Positions 27,634 to 35,906 of a stretch of 64,000 nt of DNA are shown here, piece after piece. The position numbers and the translations under genes were made by a program. The notes under the pieces are model-generated. The model made no database searches. It was not told where the DNA came from and saw only the letters and a list, made by a program, of their open reading frames with translations. Origin of the DNA: Dietzia sp. ANT_WB102 (GTDB lineage: Bacteria; Actinomycetota; Actinomycetes; Mycobacteriales; Mycobacteriaceae); NCBI RefSeq assembly GCF_008369165.1, contig NZ_VOBA01000001.1:1295630-1359629 (forward strand). Reading direction: 5' to 3'. Positions within the stretch are counted from its first letter, which is position 1. The number at the start of each line of letters is the position of its first letter.

Positions 27634-29304
27634 ATGGACACCATGCCCAGAACCGCTGCCGTTATCGCCTTCTTCCGCAACGCGTGGCGCACCCTCACCG
27701 CCATGCGCACGGCGCTGATCCTGCTGTTCCTCCTGGCCGTCGCCGCCATCCCCGGCGCACTCCTGCCGCAGCGCAGCCTCAACGAGGGCAACGTCAACAA
27801 ATACATCGCCGAGAACGGCTGGCTGGGGGAGGCCTACGACAAGCTGCAACTGTTCGACGTGTTCAGCAGTTGGTGGTTCACCGCCATCTACGTCCTGCTG
27901 TTCATCTCGCTGATCGGCTGTCTCACCCCGCGCTGTGTCGAACTGGTCCGTCAGTTGCGTACGCCGCCGCCGCTCACCCCCCGCAACCTGTCCCGGCTGC
28001 CGCACCACGCGGCGTACCGCACAACGGCGACGCCCGAGCAGGCCGCCGACCAGATCCGGCGCGAGCTCAAGGGCCGGGTCCGGCGCAACGACGGCGACGG
28101 CCGCGTCCCCGGCACCATCGAGTTCTCCTCCGAGCGCGGTTACTCGCGCGAGGTCGGCAACATCGTCTTCCACTTCGGTCTGCTCGCGTTGCTCATCATG
28201 TTCGCGGCCGGCAAGTTCGTCTACTCCGAGGGCATGCGCGTGATCATCGCCAACGAGGACTCGCCCGCGTTCTGCAACACCACCCCCAGCGCGTACGACT
28301 CGTTCCGCGCCGGGCTGCTCATCGACGGCACCGACCTCGAACAGTTCTGCCTCAAGGTCGAGGACTTCCGCGCCGACTACCTGCCCAACGGCCAGGCCAA
28401 GATGTTCACCTCCAACGTCCGCTACAGCGGAGAGGTCACCACCACCGACCCCGACACGTGGGAGCCGTACGAGATGCGGGTCAACCACCCGCTGCGCGTC
28501 GGCTCCACCCGCGTCTACCTGCAGGGACACGGCTTCGCGCCCACCTTCACGGTGACGTTCCCCAACGGGGAGACCCGCACGGACACGCAGCATTGGCAGC
28601 CGACCGATCTGCAGACGTTCCTGTCCTCGGGCATCATGCGCTTCGACCCGCCGGCCGGCCTGTACCCCGACCTGGTCGAGCGGCGTACGCAGCAGATCGC
28701 CATCCAGGGCCTGTTCGCGCCGACCGCGCAGTTCGACGGCAAATTGCTCAGTTCACGCTTCCCGCGGATGGATGACCCGGCGGTGGCGATCGACGTCTAC
28801 CGCGGCGACGCCGGTCTCGACACCGGCCGCCCGCAGTCGATCTTCTCGCTCGAGCCGGACCTCATCGAATCCGGTGCGCTCGAGCGTGAGGCCCGCGTCA
28901 ACCTCAAGCCCGGCGAGAGCACGACCCTCCCTGATGGCACCACGGTCCGCTTCGACGGAGCGGACGAGTTCATCAATATCCAGATCTCGGACGATCCCAC
29001 GCAGATCTGGGTGGGCGTGTCCGCCGCCGTCATGATGGCCGGCCTGGTGCTGAGCCTGATGGTGCGGCGCCGGAGGATCTGGGCGAGGGTGAGTGTTGAC
29101 GACGACGACGTCACCCGCGTCGAACTGGGTGGCCTCGCCAAGACGGACCGATCCGGCTGGGGCAGCGAGTTCGACGAGCTCCGCGACCGGCTGGTCTCCG
29201 GGGCGGCCGTCACACCCGTCTTGCCGGATGAGGCACAACAGGGACACACTTCAACCAGTCGCGGCACCGCCGACGACGACGTGCGGAAGGACGACACCCG
29301 GTGA
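27634..29304 (+). CDS. resB: Cytochrome c biogenesis protein ResB (Ccs1 family)
   Basis: 556 aa. TM helices lie near residues 25-45 (MRTALILLFLLAVAAIPGAL), 75-95 (WFTAIYVLLFISLIGCL) and 180-200, with a large extracytoplasmic domain before the last helix (AVMMAGLVLSLMV). Motifs RTALILLFLLA, QRSLNE and FSSWWF are family-typical. ResB with CcsB forms the System II haem-export and ligation complex. ATG 27634 or 27643 may be the start. A GTGA overlap couples it to ccsB. It corresponds to Rv0528 but is separated from ccdA. Confidence 0.94.
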   Translation: MDTMPRTAAVIAFFRNAWRTLTAMRTALILLFLLAVAAIPGALLPQRSLNEGNVNKYIAENGWLGEAYDKLQLFDVFSSWWFTAIYVLLFISLIGCLTPRCVELVRQLRTPPPLTPRNLSRLPHHAAYRTTATPEQAADQIRRELKGRVRRNDGDGRVPGTIEFSSERGYSREVGNIVFHFGLLALLIMFAAGKFVYSEGMRVIIANEDSPAFCNTTPSAYDSFRAGLLIDGTDLEQFCLKVEDFRADYLPNGQAKMFTSNVRYSGEVTTTDPDTWEPYEMRVNHPLRVGSTRVYLQGHGFAPTFTVTFPNGETRTDTQHWQPTDLQTFLSSGIMRFDPPAGLYPDLVERRTQQIAIQGLFAPTAQFDGKLLSSRFPRMDDPAVAIDVYRGDAGLDTGRPQSIFSLEPDLIESGALEREARVNLKPGESTTLPDGTTVRFDGADEFINIQISDDPTQIWVGVSAAVMMAGLVLSLMVRRRRIWARVSVDDDDVTRVELGGLAKTDRSGWGSEFDELRDRLVSGAAVTPVLPDEAQQGHTSTSRGTADDDVRKDDTR

Positions 29305-30311
29305 TCACTCTGACCCTCGCGCAGGGCATGCCCGTCAACGAAAGCCTGTCCACCTACTCGGACCTGACATTTCGGACGGCGTTTGGAATCTACGTGCTGG
29401 CGTTGCTCGCCTCACTGATCTACTACGCGGGCTTCCGCGTTCCCAAGGTCCAGCACAAGGAACTGGTCGCAGCTGGTGGGCCAGGCACCGGGATCGAGCT
29501 CACCGAGTCCACCTCGATCACCGACACCGGTGACGAGGAGCGGGCCTCGGCCGGCAGTGAGCGCTGGGCGCGGATCGCGCAGTTGTTCATCGTGGTCGCG
29601 TTCGTGCTCCAGGCCGTGTCGCTGTTGCTGCGCGGGCTGGCCACGGGCCGCTACCCGTGGGGCAACATGTACGAGTTCATCCTCGGAACCACGCTGTTGG
29701 CGGTGGCTGCAGGGATGGTGTTCCTGCGCAAGCCCGCGATGAAGGTGGCGTGGCCGTTCGTCCTGCTGCCGGTCCTGGTGTTGCTGTTCTTCGGCGGCAC
29801 GCACCTGTACTCCGAGGCCGCGCCCGTCGTGCCGGCGCTGCAGTCGTACTGGCTGCCGATCCACGTGTCGATCATCTCGCTGGGTGCGGGCATCCTGCTC
29901 ATCCCCGGCGTCGTCTCGATCATGTACCTCATCCGCCTGTGGCAGCCCCGGGGCGCCGAGCACGGGTGGGGCGCGCGGCTTGCCCGGCCGCTGCCGGCCG
30001 CCGAGACCCTCGACCGCCTGGCGTACCGCACCACGGTCATCGGCTTCCCGATCTTTGGTGTGGGCATCCTGCTCGGCGCCGTCTGGGCCGAGGGCGCATG
30101 GGGACGCTTCTGGGGCTGGGACCCCAAGGAGACGGTGTCGTTCATCTCCTGGGTGCTGTACGCCGGCTACCTGCACGCGCGTGCGACCAGCGGGTGGGGC
30201 CCCAAGCGGGCGGCCTGGATCAACATCGCCGGCTTCGCCGTGCTGGTGTTCAACCTGTTCTTCATCAACATCGTGGTCTCCGGCCTGCACTCCTACGCGG
30301 GCCTGAACTAG
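29301..30311 (+). CDS. ccsB: c-type cytochrome biogenesis protein CcsB (CcsA/ResC, haem handling)
   Basis: 336 aa, about eight TM helices. The tryptophan-rich WWD haem-binding motif is WGRFWGWDPKETVSFISWV near residue 270, flanked by conserved His residues (LPIHVSIISLGAG, and YAGYLHARAT, HSYAGLN). It presents haem outside the membrane for covalent attachment to CxxCH, in a complex with ResB. GTG 29301 overlaps the resB stop. It corresponds to Rv0529 and ends the cytochrome maturation operon; a palindromic repeat follows ~70 bp downstream. Confidence 0.95.
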   Translation: MITLTLAQGMPVNESLSTYSDLTFRTAFGIYVLALLASLIYYAGFRVPKVQHKELVAAGGPGTGIELTESTSITDTGDEERASAGSERWARIAQLFIVVAFVLQAVSLLLRGLATGRYPWGNMYEFILGTTLLAVAAGMVFLRKPAMKVAWPFVLLPVLVLLFFGGTHLYSEAAPVVPALQSYWLPIHVSIISLGAGILLIPGVVSIMYLIRLWQPRGAEHGWGARLARPLPAAETLDRLAYRTTVIGFPIFGVGILLGAVWAEGAWGRFWGWDPKETVSFISWVLYAGYLHARATSGWGPKRAAWINIAGFAVLVFNLFFINIVVSGLHSYAGLN

Positions 30312-30384
30312 CTCTCGGCGGCGCCGGCCTTCCGCGCTGCTGGCCTTCGGCGCTGCCGGCCTTCGTCGCAGCCAGCCTTCGTCG

Positions 30385-30452
30385 CAGCCGCGCGCAATTC
30401 CTGCAGCCGCTCACGAAATATCGCGAGCGGCTGCAGGTTTAGCGCGCGGCTG
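30385..30452. repeat. Dispersed palindromic repeat, copy 1
   Basis: Nested hairpin. The outer arms CAGCCGCGCGC / GCGCGCGGCTG are perfect over 11 bp. The inner arms CTGCAGCCGCTC / GAGCGGCTGCAG are perfect over 12 bp around a 12-nt loop. It lies between the 3' ends of ccsB and the convergent methyltransferase gene and may act as a bidirectional terminator. Just upstream is a degenerate tandem repeat of the type GCCGGCCTTCG. The same unit recurs at 37957-38030 and 47237-47309. Confidence 0.85.
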
Positions 30453-30533
30453 TGCTGCAACACGCTCGTGCCGCTTGCCACGGTGCCGCGTAGGTGGGAA
30501 GCGCTGCGAGCCACGGGCCGAGGCGCCCGGCCT

Positions 30534-31493
30534 TCACTGACTGGCCGTTCCTCTGGGGCCCACTCCGGATCCGAAAGGGCCCACAGAGCGAACAGTATCG
30601 GCAATGGGGTATTCGACCGCTGCACCCACCGCCGGTTTGGTCAGTGCGTAATAAGCGTAGTTCGAGTCCAATCGATTCTTGGGCACCAACGTGAGAAGCT
30701 TCGGCTCCAGCCCGCATTCGGCAGAACGCACCCAGAATTCATCAATTCCGAATGTCGTCATGTTGGCGAGATTGCGCCGATAATTGCGTTTGTACCTCGG
30801 AGGGCGCGATTCGGCCGTGTGGTACTTGATCTGAACGAACGCCATCCCGCCAGGAACCAGTAGTCGTTCGGCGATCTGTAGAATCCGTATCGCTTCCTCG
30901 GGCCCTGTAGTCAGCTCGAGGACATAGAGGCACAAGAAAATGTCGCAGCTTTCTTCCAGGCCCGCGGTCGCGCGTTCTGGGTGATCGATTTCAATGTGCA
31001 AGGTGTCTATCGGCGCGCTGCGAACCGTACTGACTTGCCGCACACATTCGACGAGGCTCTCACGCGATACATCTGCGGCGATGAATCTCTCCGAGATGGG
31101 TGCAAACGCGGCGGCGTTTGCACCGCCGCCGCAACCCCACTCGATGACGACGCCAAGATCAGGCGGATTGTCCAGTGCTTTCCTGAGCATTCGGAACATC
31201 GCGAGGTGCTCGGCGCCGACTTCACACCAAGCATCGTCACCTATGCCGCCACGCCAGTGCGAGTTTGCTTCCCATGTGACCCGTTGTTGCGTTCCGGTGC
31301 TGCTTCCCGGTGTGCGTATCGGCAACGAGCCCATTGGTCCACGCGCGGCGGAATTTCCTGCCCAGTAGCTCTTTGCATCGTCGATGAGGCGAGAAGGTCC
31401 TTGCCGCCAGCCCACCCGATCCGTAGCACGGCGAAGACGGCCCAGCCCGTGCGCAGTACGGGCTCTACCTGCGCGGATCAACTCATGGTTCAC
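30534..31493 (-). CDS. Class I SAM-dependent methyltransferase
   Basis: 319 aa. The Rossmann methyltransferase core has motif I VIEWGCGGGANAAAF near residue 118, an acidic beta2 end (FIAADVSRE) and motif IV-like IFLCLYVLELTTGPEEA, followed by LVPGGMAFVQIKYH. GAGGTG lies 5 nt before the ATG, supporting this start. Codon usage and composition are more AT-rich than the flanking cytochrome genes, suggesting later acquisition. No biosynthetic neighbours are present, so the substrate is unknown. Confidence 0.85.
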   Translation of the reverse strand: MNHELIRAGRARTAHGLGRLRRATDRVGWRQGPSRLIDDAKSYWAGNSAARGPMGSLPIRTPGSSTGTQQRVTWEANSHWRGGIGDDAWCEVGAEHLAMFRMLRKALDNPPDLGVVIEWGCGGGANAAAFAPISERFIAADVSRESLVECVRQVSTVRSAPIDTLHIEIDHPERATAGLEESCDIFLCLYVLELTTGPEEAIRILQIAERLLVPGGMAFVQIKYHTAESRPPRYKRNYRRNLANMTTFGIDEFWVRSAECGLEPKLLTLVPKNRLDSNYAYYALTKPAVGAAVEYPIADTVRSVGPFGSGVGPRGTASQ

Positions 31494-31571
31494 CTCGTGA
31501 AGCTACCATGAGATGTTTCTCACTATTTAGTGATTCAAGCAATCCTGGTATGGGCTCGGCGGGCGGGCAGG

Positions 31572-33305
31572 TCAGGCGCCGCGGAGCTCGGCCAGCCGCA
31601 GGGCAAGCCGCAGTTCGAGGGCCCGGTCGCCGCGGCGCCAGCCCGGGCCGAGCACCGAGTCCAGCCGGTCGAGCCGCTGATAGACCGTGTTGACGTGCAC
31701 GAACAGTCGATCGGCGGTTGCGGAGGGGCTGCCGTCGGCGGCGAACCACGCCTGCAGGGTGTCGAGCAGCGCGGTGCCGCGGGTGCGGTCGAAGTCGCGC
31801 ACCGGCCCGAGGTTGCGCTCGATGAGGTGTGTGACGGATTCGCGGTCGACCTCGCTGAACAGCAGCCCGTACAGCCCAAGTTCGTCGGTCGCGGCGCCGT
31901 CGCCAGCCCGGTCCAAAGCTATGAGCAGGCGCGCAGCCCGCCCGGCGCGCTCGACGTGGTCGTTCACCCGGGCCAGTCCGGTGACGCCGGAGATGGGCCC
32001 GGAGGCGCCCACGGTGGCGTGATGCGTGGCCAGGCGGGAGGCGACGTCGCGGGCAGTGTCGCCGGCGTCGGCCCCGGGCAGGAGCATGACCCCGCGGTCG
32101 CCGTAGGTGGTCACCAGGCCGTTGTCGGCGCGGGCGAGGGTGCGGCACTCGGTCTCCAGCGCGCGCGACATCCGGGCATCGGTGGGCACGATCACCAGTG
32201 TGACGAGGTCGGCGTCCACGTCCACCCCGAGCAGGGAGGCCCGTCGGGCGATGCTCTCGAGATCGTGTTCGCCGGGGGCCAGGACCTCCGCGAGTAGCTC
32301 GCCGCGTACGCGGTTGTCGGCCTCGTCACGGGCGCGGTGTCCCAGCAGGATCAGCGCGATCACGGAGCTCACGCGGGCGAGCACGGGTCGGACGGCGGGG
32401 GCAGGTCCATGGCTGGCAAAGACGACGTGGCCGAGGTGGTCGGGTCCGGTGACAACGGGGGCGACGACGACGAGGTGCCCGTCCACCGACCGGGTAACCG
32501 TGCTCGTCGGTGACTCGGGATCCGCGCCGTCCTCGTCGAGGGCCTGCCGCAGCAGGTCGACCGGCGGTCCCTCGGGGGAGCGAGAGGAGCCGATCTCCCG
32601 GTGGGCGAGGTCGAACACGGCGGCGGTGCCGCCCCCGAGGTCCACTACGAGGTCGACGATCTCGGGCACGGTCGTCCCGGCGACGACCAGTCGGGTGAGG
32701 CGTTCGTGGAGGTCGACGGTGGCGGACAGGCGGGCGGTTTCGGCGTGGGCGGCGTCGAGGACGTCGCGGGTGGTGTCGAGTTCCCGCAGTCGCCGGGAGG
32801 CGCGTTCGGCGGCGGTGAGGGCTGCGGAGACCTGGTCGGCGAGGAGGGAGAGCAGAGTGATCTCGTCGTGGTCGAAGTCGCGTTCGGTGCGGTCGGAGGT
32901 GAACAACATCCCGGTGAGCCGGCCGAAGGTGCGCACGGGGACGCCGAGGATCGCCTTGACGCCCTCGTCGATGATGATCGGGTCGATGACGTGGGTGTAT
33001 TGCTCGTCGGCGAGGTAGTTGCGGGTCCAGCGGGGTGCCATGGTCTCGGCGACCTGTCCGCCGAGGCCGAGCCCCATGCCCAGGCGGATGGTGTCGAAGC
33101 GGGGGCTGGTGGCGCCCTCGGCCATGCGCATGTAAGTGTCGCCGCGGTCGGGGTCGAGCAGCATGACGTACGCCAGGTCGGTGCCCACGATCTGGCGGGC
33201 GCGGCGGATGGCGATGTGCAGGACCGCGTCCTCGTCCTCGGCGGTGGCGAGTTCGGCGGCTGCGTCGAGGACGTCGCGCAGGCCGAGGGCGAGGTCGACG
33301 GCCAC
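31572..33305 (-). CDS. GAF-domain PucR-type transcriptional regulator (second paralogue)
   Basis: About 577 aa from GTG 33305. The N-terminal GAF domain (VLHIAIRRARQIVGTDLAYV to LLSLLADQVSAALTAAERA) and the C-terminal PucR HTH (LFVHVNTVYQRLDRLDSVLG) match the regulator at 20500-22407 in order and in the GPGWRR end. The start is 2 bp after the enoyl-CoA hydratase stop, so the two genes form an operon divergent from the acyl-CoA synthetase/symporter operon, its probable target. A ligand such as an acyl-CoA or carboxylate would be sensed by the GAF domain; this is inference. Confidence 0.88.
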   Translation of the reverse strand: MAVDLALGLRDVLDAAAELATAEDEDAVLHIAIRRARQIVGTDLAYVMLLDPDRGDTYMRMAEGATSPRFDTIRLGMGLGLGGQVAETMAPRWTRNYLADEQYTHVIDPIIIDEGVKAILGVPVRTFGRLTGMLFTSDRTERDFDHDEITLLSLLADQVSAALTAAERASRRLRELDTTRDVLDAAHAETARLSATVDLHERLTRLVVAGTTVPEIVDLVVDLGGGTAAVFDLAHREIGSSRSPEGPPVDLLRQALDEDGADPESPTSTVTRSVDGHLVVVAPVVTGPDHLGHVVFASHGPAPAVRPVLARVSSVIALILLGHRARDEADNRVRGELLAEVLAPGEHDLESIARRASLLGVDVDADLVTLVIVPTDARMSRALETECRTLARADNGLVTTYGDRGVMLLPGADAGDTARDVASRLATHHATVGASGPISGVTGLARVNDHVERAGRAARLLIALDRAGDGAATDELGLYGLLFSEVDRESVTHLIERNLGPVRDFDRTRGTALLDTLQAWFAADGSPSATADRLFVHVNTVYQRLDRLDSVLGPGWRRGDRALELRLALRLAELRGA

Positions 33306-33307
33306 GG

Positions 33308-34087
33308 TCAGCGGCCGGTGAACTGTGCCTTGCCGGGACCGGAGTCCATGAACGACTGCATGCCGATCTCGCGGTCCTCGGTGGCGAACAGTCCGGCGAA
33401 GAGGGCGCGTTCGATGGCCAGGCCGGTGTCCAGGTCCACCTCGATGCCGCGGTCCACGGCCTCCTTGACGGCCCGCAGGGCGATGCGCGGTCCGCCGACG
33501 AACTGCCGGGCCCACTCGAGGGAGCGGGCGGTGGCCTGCCCGTCTGGAACGACCTCCTCGACCGCGCGCAGCTCGAGTGCCTCGGCGGAGGTGAGGGTGC
33601 GGCCGGTCAGGCACAGGTCCTTGGCCGCGGCGGGGCCGACGAGGCGGGCCAGTCGCTGGGTGCCGCCGGCGCCGGGGATGATGCCGAGCAGGATCTCGGG
33701 TTGGCCGAGCTTGGCTTTGTCTTCGGCGATCCGGCGGTCGCAACACAGGGCGAGTTCCATGCCGCCGCCGAGGGCCGCGCCGGTGAGCGCGGCGACGGTC
33801 GGCTGGGGGATCGCGGCGACAGCGGTGAACGCGGACTGCAACTCGCGGGCCTCGGTGACCATCTGCGCGTGCGTCATGTGCCGCATCTCCTTGATGTCGG
33901 CGCCGGCGGCGAATACGCGCTCGCTGCCGGTGAACACCACGGCGTCGACGTCGTCGCGGCCCGAGACCTCGGCGGCGACTGCGCGGAGTTCTTCCTGCAT
34001 GGCGCGGGAGAGGGCGTTGACCGGCGGGCGGTTGAGAGTGATGAGGGCAACGCCGTCGGTCACGTCGAGGGATAGGAATTCATACAT
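33308..34087 (-). CDS. Enoyl-CoA hydratase/isomerase (crotonase family)
   Basis: 259 aa. The crotonase fold shows NRPPVNALS, the oxyanion segment AAGADIKEM, and GAALGGGMELALCCDRRIA and QPEILLGIIPGAGGTQRLAR, carrying both catalytic glutamates of canonical hydratases. It hydrates 2-enoyl-CoA to 3-hydroxyacyl-CoA in beta-oxidation-like pathways. It is divergent from the acyl-CoA synthetase gene (67 bp between starts) and co-transcribed with the GAF-PucR regulator, suggesting one substrate-specific degradation module. Confidence 0.93.
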   Translation of the reverse strand: MYEFLSLDVTDGVALITLNRPPVNALSRAMQEELRAVAAEVSGRDDVDAVVFTGSERVFAAGADIKEMRHMTHAQMVTEARELQSAFTAVAAIPQPTVAALTGAALGGGMELALCCDRRIAEDKAKLGQPEILLGIIPGAGGTQRLARLVGPAAAKDLCLTGRTLTSAEALELRAVEEVVPDGQATARSLEWARQFVGGPRIALRAVKEAVDRGIEVDLDTGLAIERALFAGLFATEDREIGMQSFMDSGPGKAQFTGR

Positions 34088-34154
34088 GGCAGGTCTCCAA
34101 ACCTAGGAGGATTCTCCATTGTATGTGGTCCGCGCCACTTCTACCGTCAGGGGC

Positions 34155-35906
34155 ATGTCACGAGACGTGAGCGAGTTCACAATCCAGGCAGCTCCGTGGA
34201 GCCCGCCACTGGATCCCGAGGGTTTCCAGTGGGAGATCCCGGAGCAGTTCAACATCGGCGCCGCCTGCACGGAGGCGCATCCGCCGGAGTCTCCCGCGAT
34301 CGTGGTGGACCGGGGCGGCGATCCGCCGGAGATCACCACGTTCGGCGAACTCGGGGCCCGTGCCCGCCGACTCATCACGTTCCTGCGCGAGCGCGGCGTC
34401 GGCGAGGGGGATCGCGTCGCCGTGATGTGCGCGCAGTCCGCGGAGACCGCCGTCGCCCACGTGGCCTCGTATCTCATGGGCGCGATCGCGGTCCCGCTGT
34501 CGGTGAAGTTCGGGCCCGAGGCGGCGCTGTTCCGGATGGGCGACTCCGGCGCGGTCGCTGCCGTCTTCGACGCCGACTGCTACTCCCGCCTGGCCGGCGA
34601 ACTCGCCGACCTGCCCGAGCTGCGGACCGTGCTCGTCACGGGCGACGCGGTGCCGGAGGGCGGGGGCCGGACGGGCGGCGCGGTGCAGACGGGCGACGCG
34701 GTGCCGGTCACGGGAACGGCGCCGGATGACGCGAGCGCGCTCACCGTGCTGCCGCTGGCGGTGACGGAGGATGCTGACCTCGCCGTCGTCGTTCCCGTGA
34801 CCGGACCCGACGACCCCGCGCTGCTCATCTACACCTCCGGCACCACCGGCCAGCCCAAGGGCGCCCTGCACGGGCACCGCGTCGTGCTCGGGCACATGCC
34901 CGGGGTGGTACGCGCGCTCGACGGGTTCCCCCAGCGCGCCACGACCGGCGAGCCCGGCGACGTGTTCTGGACGCCCGCGGACTGGGCGTGGGCCGGCGGC
35001 CTGCTCGACGTGCTGCTGCCCAGCCTCTACAGCGGCGTACCCGTGGTGGCGTCGAACCGGCGGCCCAGCCCCGAGACCGTCGAGCACATCCTCCGCCGCC
35101 ACAGCGTGACCTGCTCGTTCCTGCCGCCGACCATCCTCAAGATGATGCGCGCCTCCGATGTGGACTATGCGCGCACCGGGCTGCGGGCGGCGTTCTCGGG
35201 CGGCGAATCGCTCGGCGAGGCCGTGGCCGAATGGGCCCGCGACGCGCTACGAGTGCAGGTCAACGAGATCTACGGCCAGACCGAATGCAACCTCATCGTC
35301 GGCACCTGCCACGCCCGATTTCCGTCCCCACCCGGCTCCATGGGCCGCCCCACCCCGGGCTTCGACCTGGTGCTGCTCGACGAGGTCGGCGAGCCGGCCG
35401 CGACGGGGGAGGTCGGTGAGATCTGCGTCCGCCTGCCCAGCCCCAACGCGTTCCTGCGCTACTGGAACGCGCCGGAGAAGACGGCCGAGAAGACCGCCGG
35501 CGGCGTCCTGCACACCGGCGACCTAGCGACGGTCGACGACGACGGGAACTTCTGGTTCTCCGGCCGCAACGACGACCTCATCTCGTCGGCCGGCTACCGG
35601 GTGGGCCCCGGCGAGATCGAAGACCAGATCCTGCGCCACCCCTCCGTCGACGAGGTGGCCGTGATCGGCGTGCCGGACGACCTGCGCGGGGAAGCGATCG
35701 TCGCGTACGTCATCGCTAGCGAGGGCGTCACCGGCTCGGACGAGCTCGCCCACGAGATCCAAGCGTTCGTCAAGGAACGCCTGGCGTTCTACCAGTACCC
35801 GCGCGAGGTCGTCTTCCTCGACGAACTGCCCACCACCAACACCGGCAAGATCCGCCGCGCGCAACTGCGCTCCACGTACTCCTCCTCACGCAAGGACGTG
35901 CAATGA
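34155..35906 (+). CDS. Acyl-CoA synthetase (AMP-forming), medium-chain/acetyl-CoA-synthetase-like
   Basis: 583 aa from ATG 34155 (a TTG at 34119 is in frame but poorly placed). ANL-superfamily motifs are the P-loop-like LIYTSGTTGQPKGALHGH, the A5 motif YGQTECN, the hinge SGRNDDLISSAGYRVGPGEIE and the catalytic Lys in NTGKIRRAQL. It activates a carboxylate to its CoA thioester via acyl-AMP. It heads an operon with a Na+/solute symporter (4-nt overlap), so the imported acid is probably its substrate. The segment near residues 165-205 has Gly/Thr-rich repeats (GDAVP twice), an atypical linker. Confidence 0.93.
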   Translation: MSRDVSEFTIQAAPWSPPLDPEGFQWEIPEQFNIGAACTEAHPPESPAIVVDRGGDPPEITTFGELGARARRLITFLRERGVGEGDRVAVMCAQSAETAVAHVASYLMGAIAVPLSVKFGPEAALFRMGDSGAVAAVFDADCYSRLAGELADLPELRTVLVTGDAVPEGGGRTGGAVQTGDAVPVTGTAPDDASALTVLPLAVTEDADLAVVVPVTGPDDPALLIYTSGTTGQPKGALHGHRVVLGHMPGVVRALDGFPQRATTGEPGDVFWTPADWAWAGGLLDVLLPSLYSGVPVVASNRRPSPETVEHILRRHSVTCSFLPPTILKMMRASDVDYARTGLRAAFSGGESLGEAVAEWARDALRVQVNEIYGQTECNLIVGTCHARFPSPPGSMGRPTPGFDLVLLDEVGEPAATGEVGEICVRLPSPNAFLRYWNAPEKTAEKTAGGVLHTGDLATVDDDGNFWFSGRNDDLISSAGYRVGPGEIEDQILRHPSVDEVAVIGVPDDLRGEAIVAYVIASEGVTGSDELAHEIQAFVKERLAFYQYPREVVFLDELPTTNTGKIRRAQLRSTYSSSRKDVQ

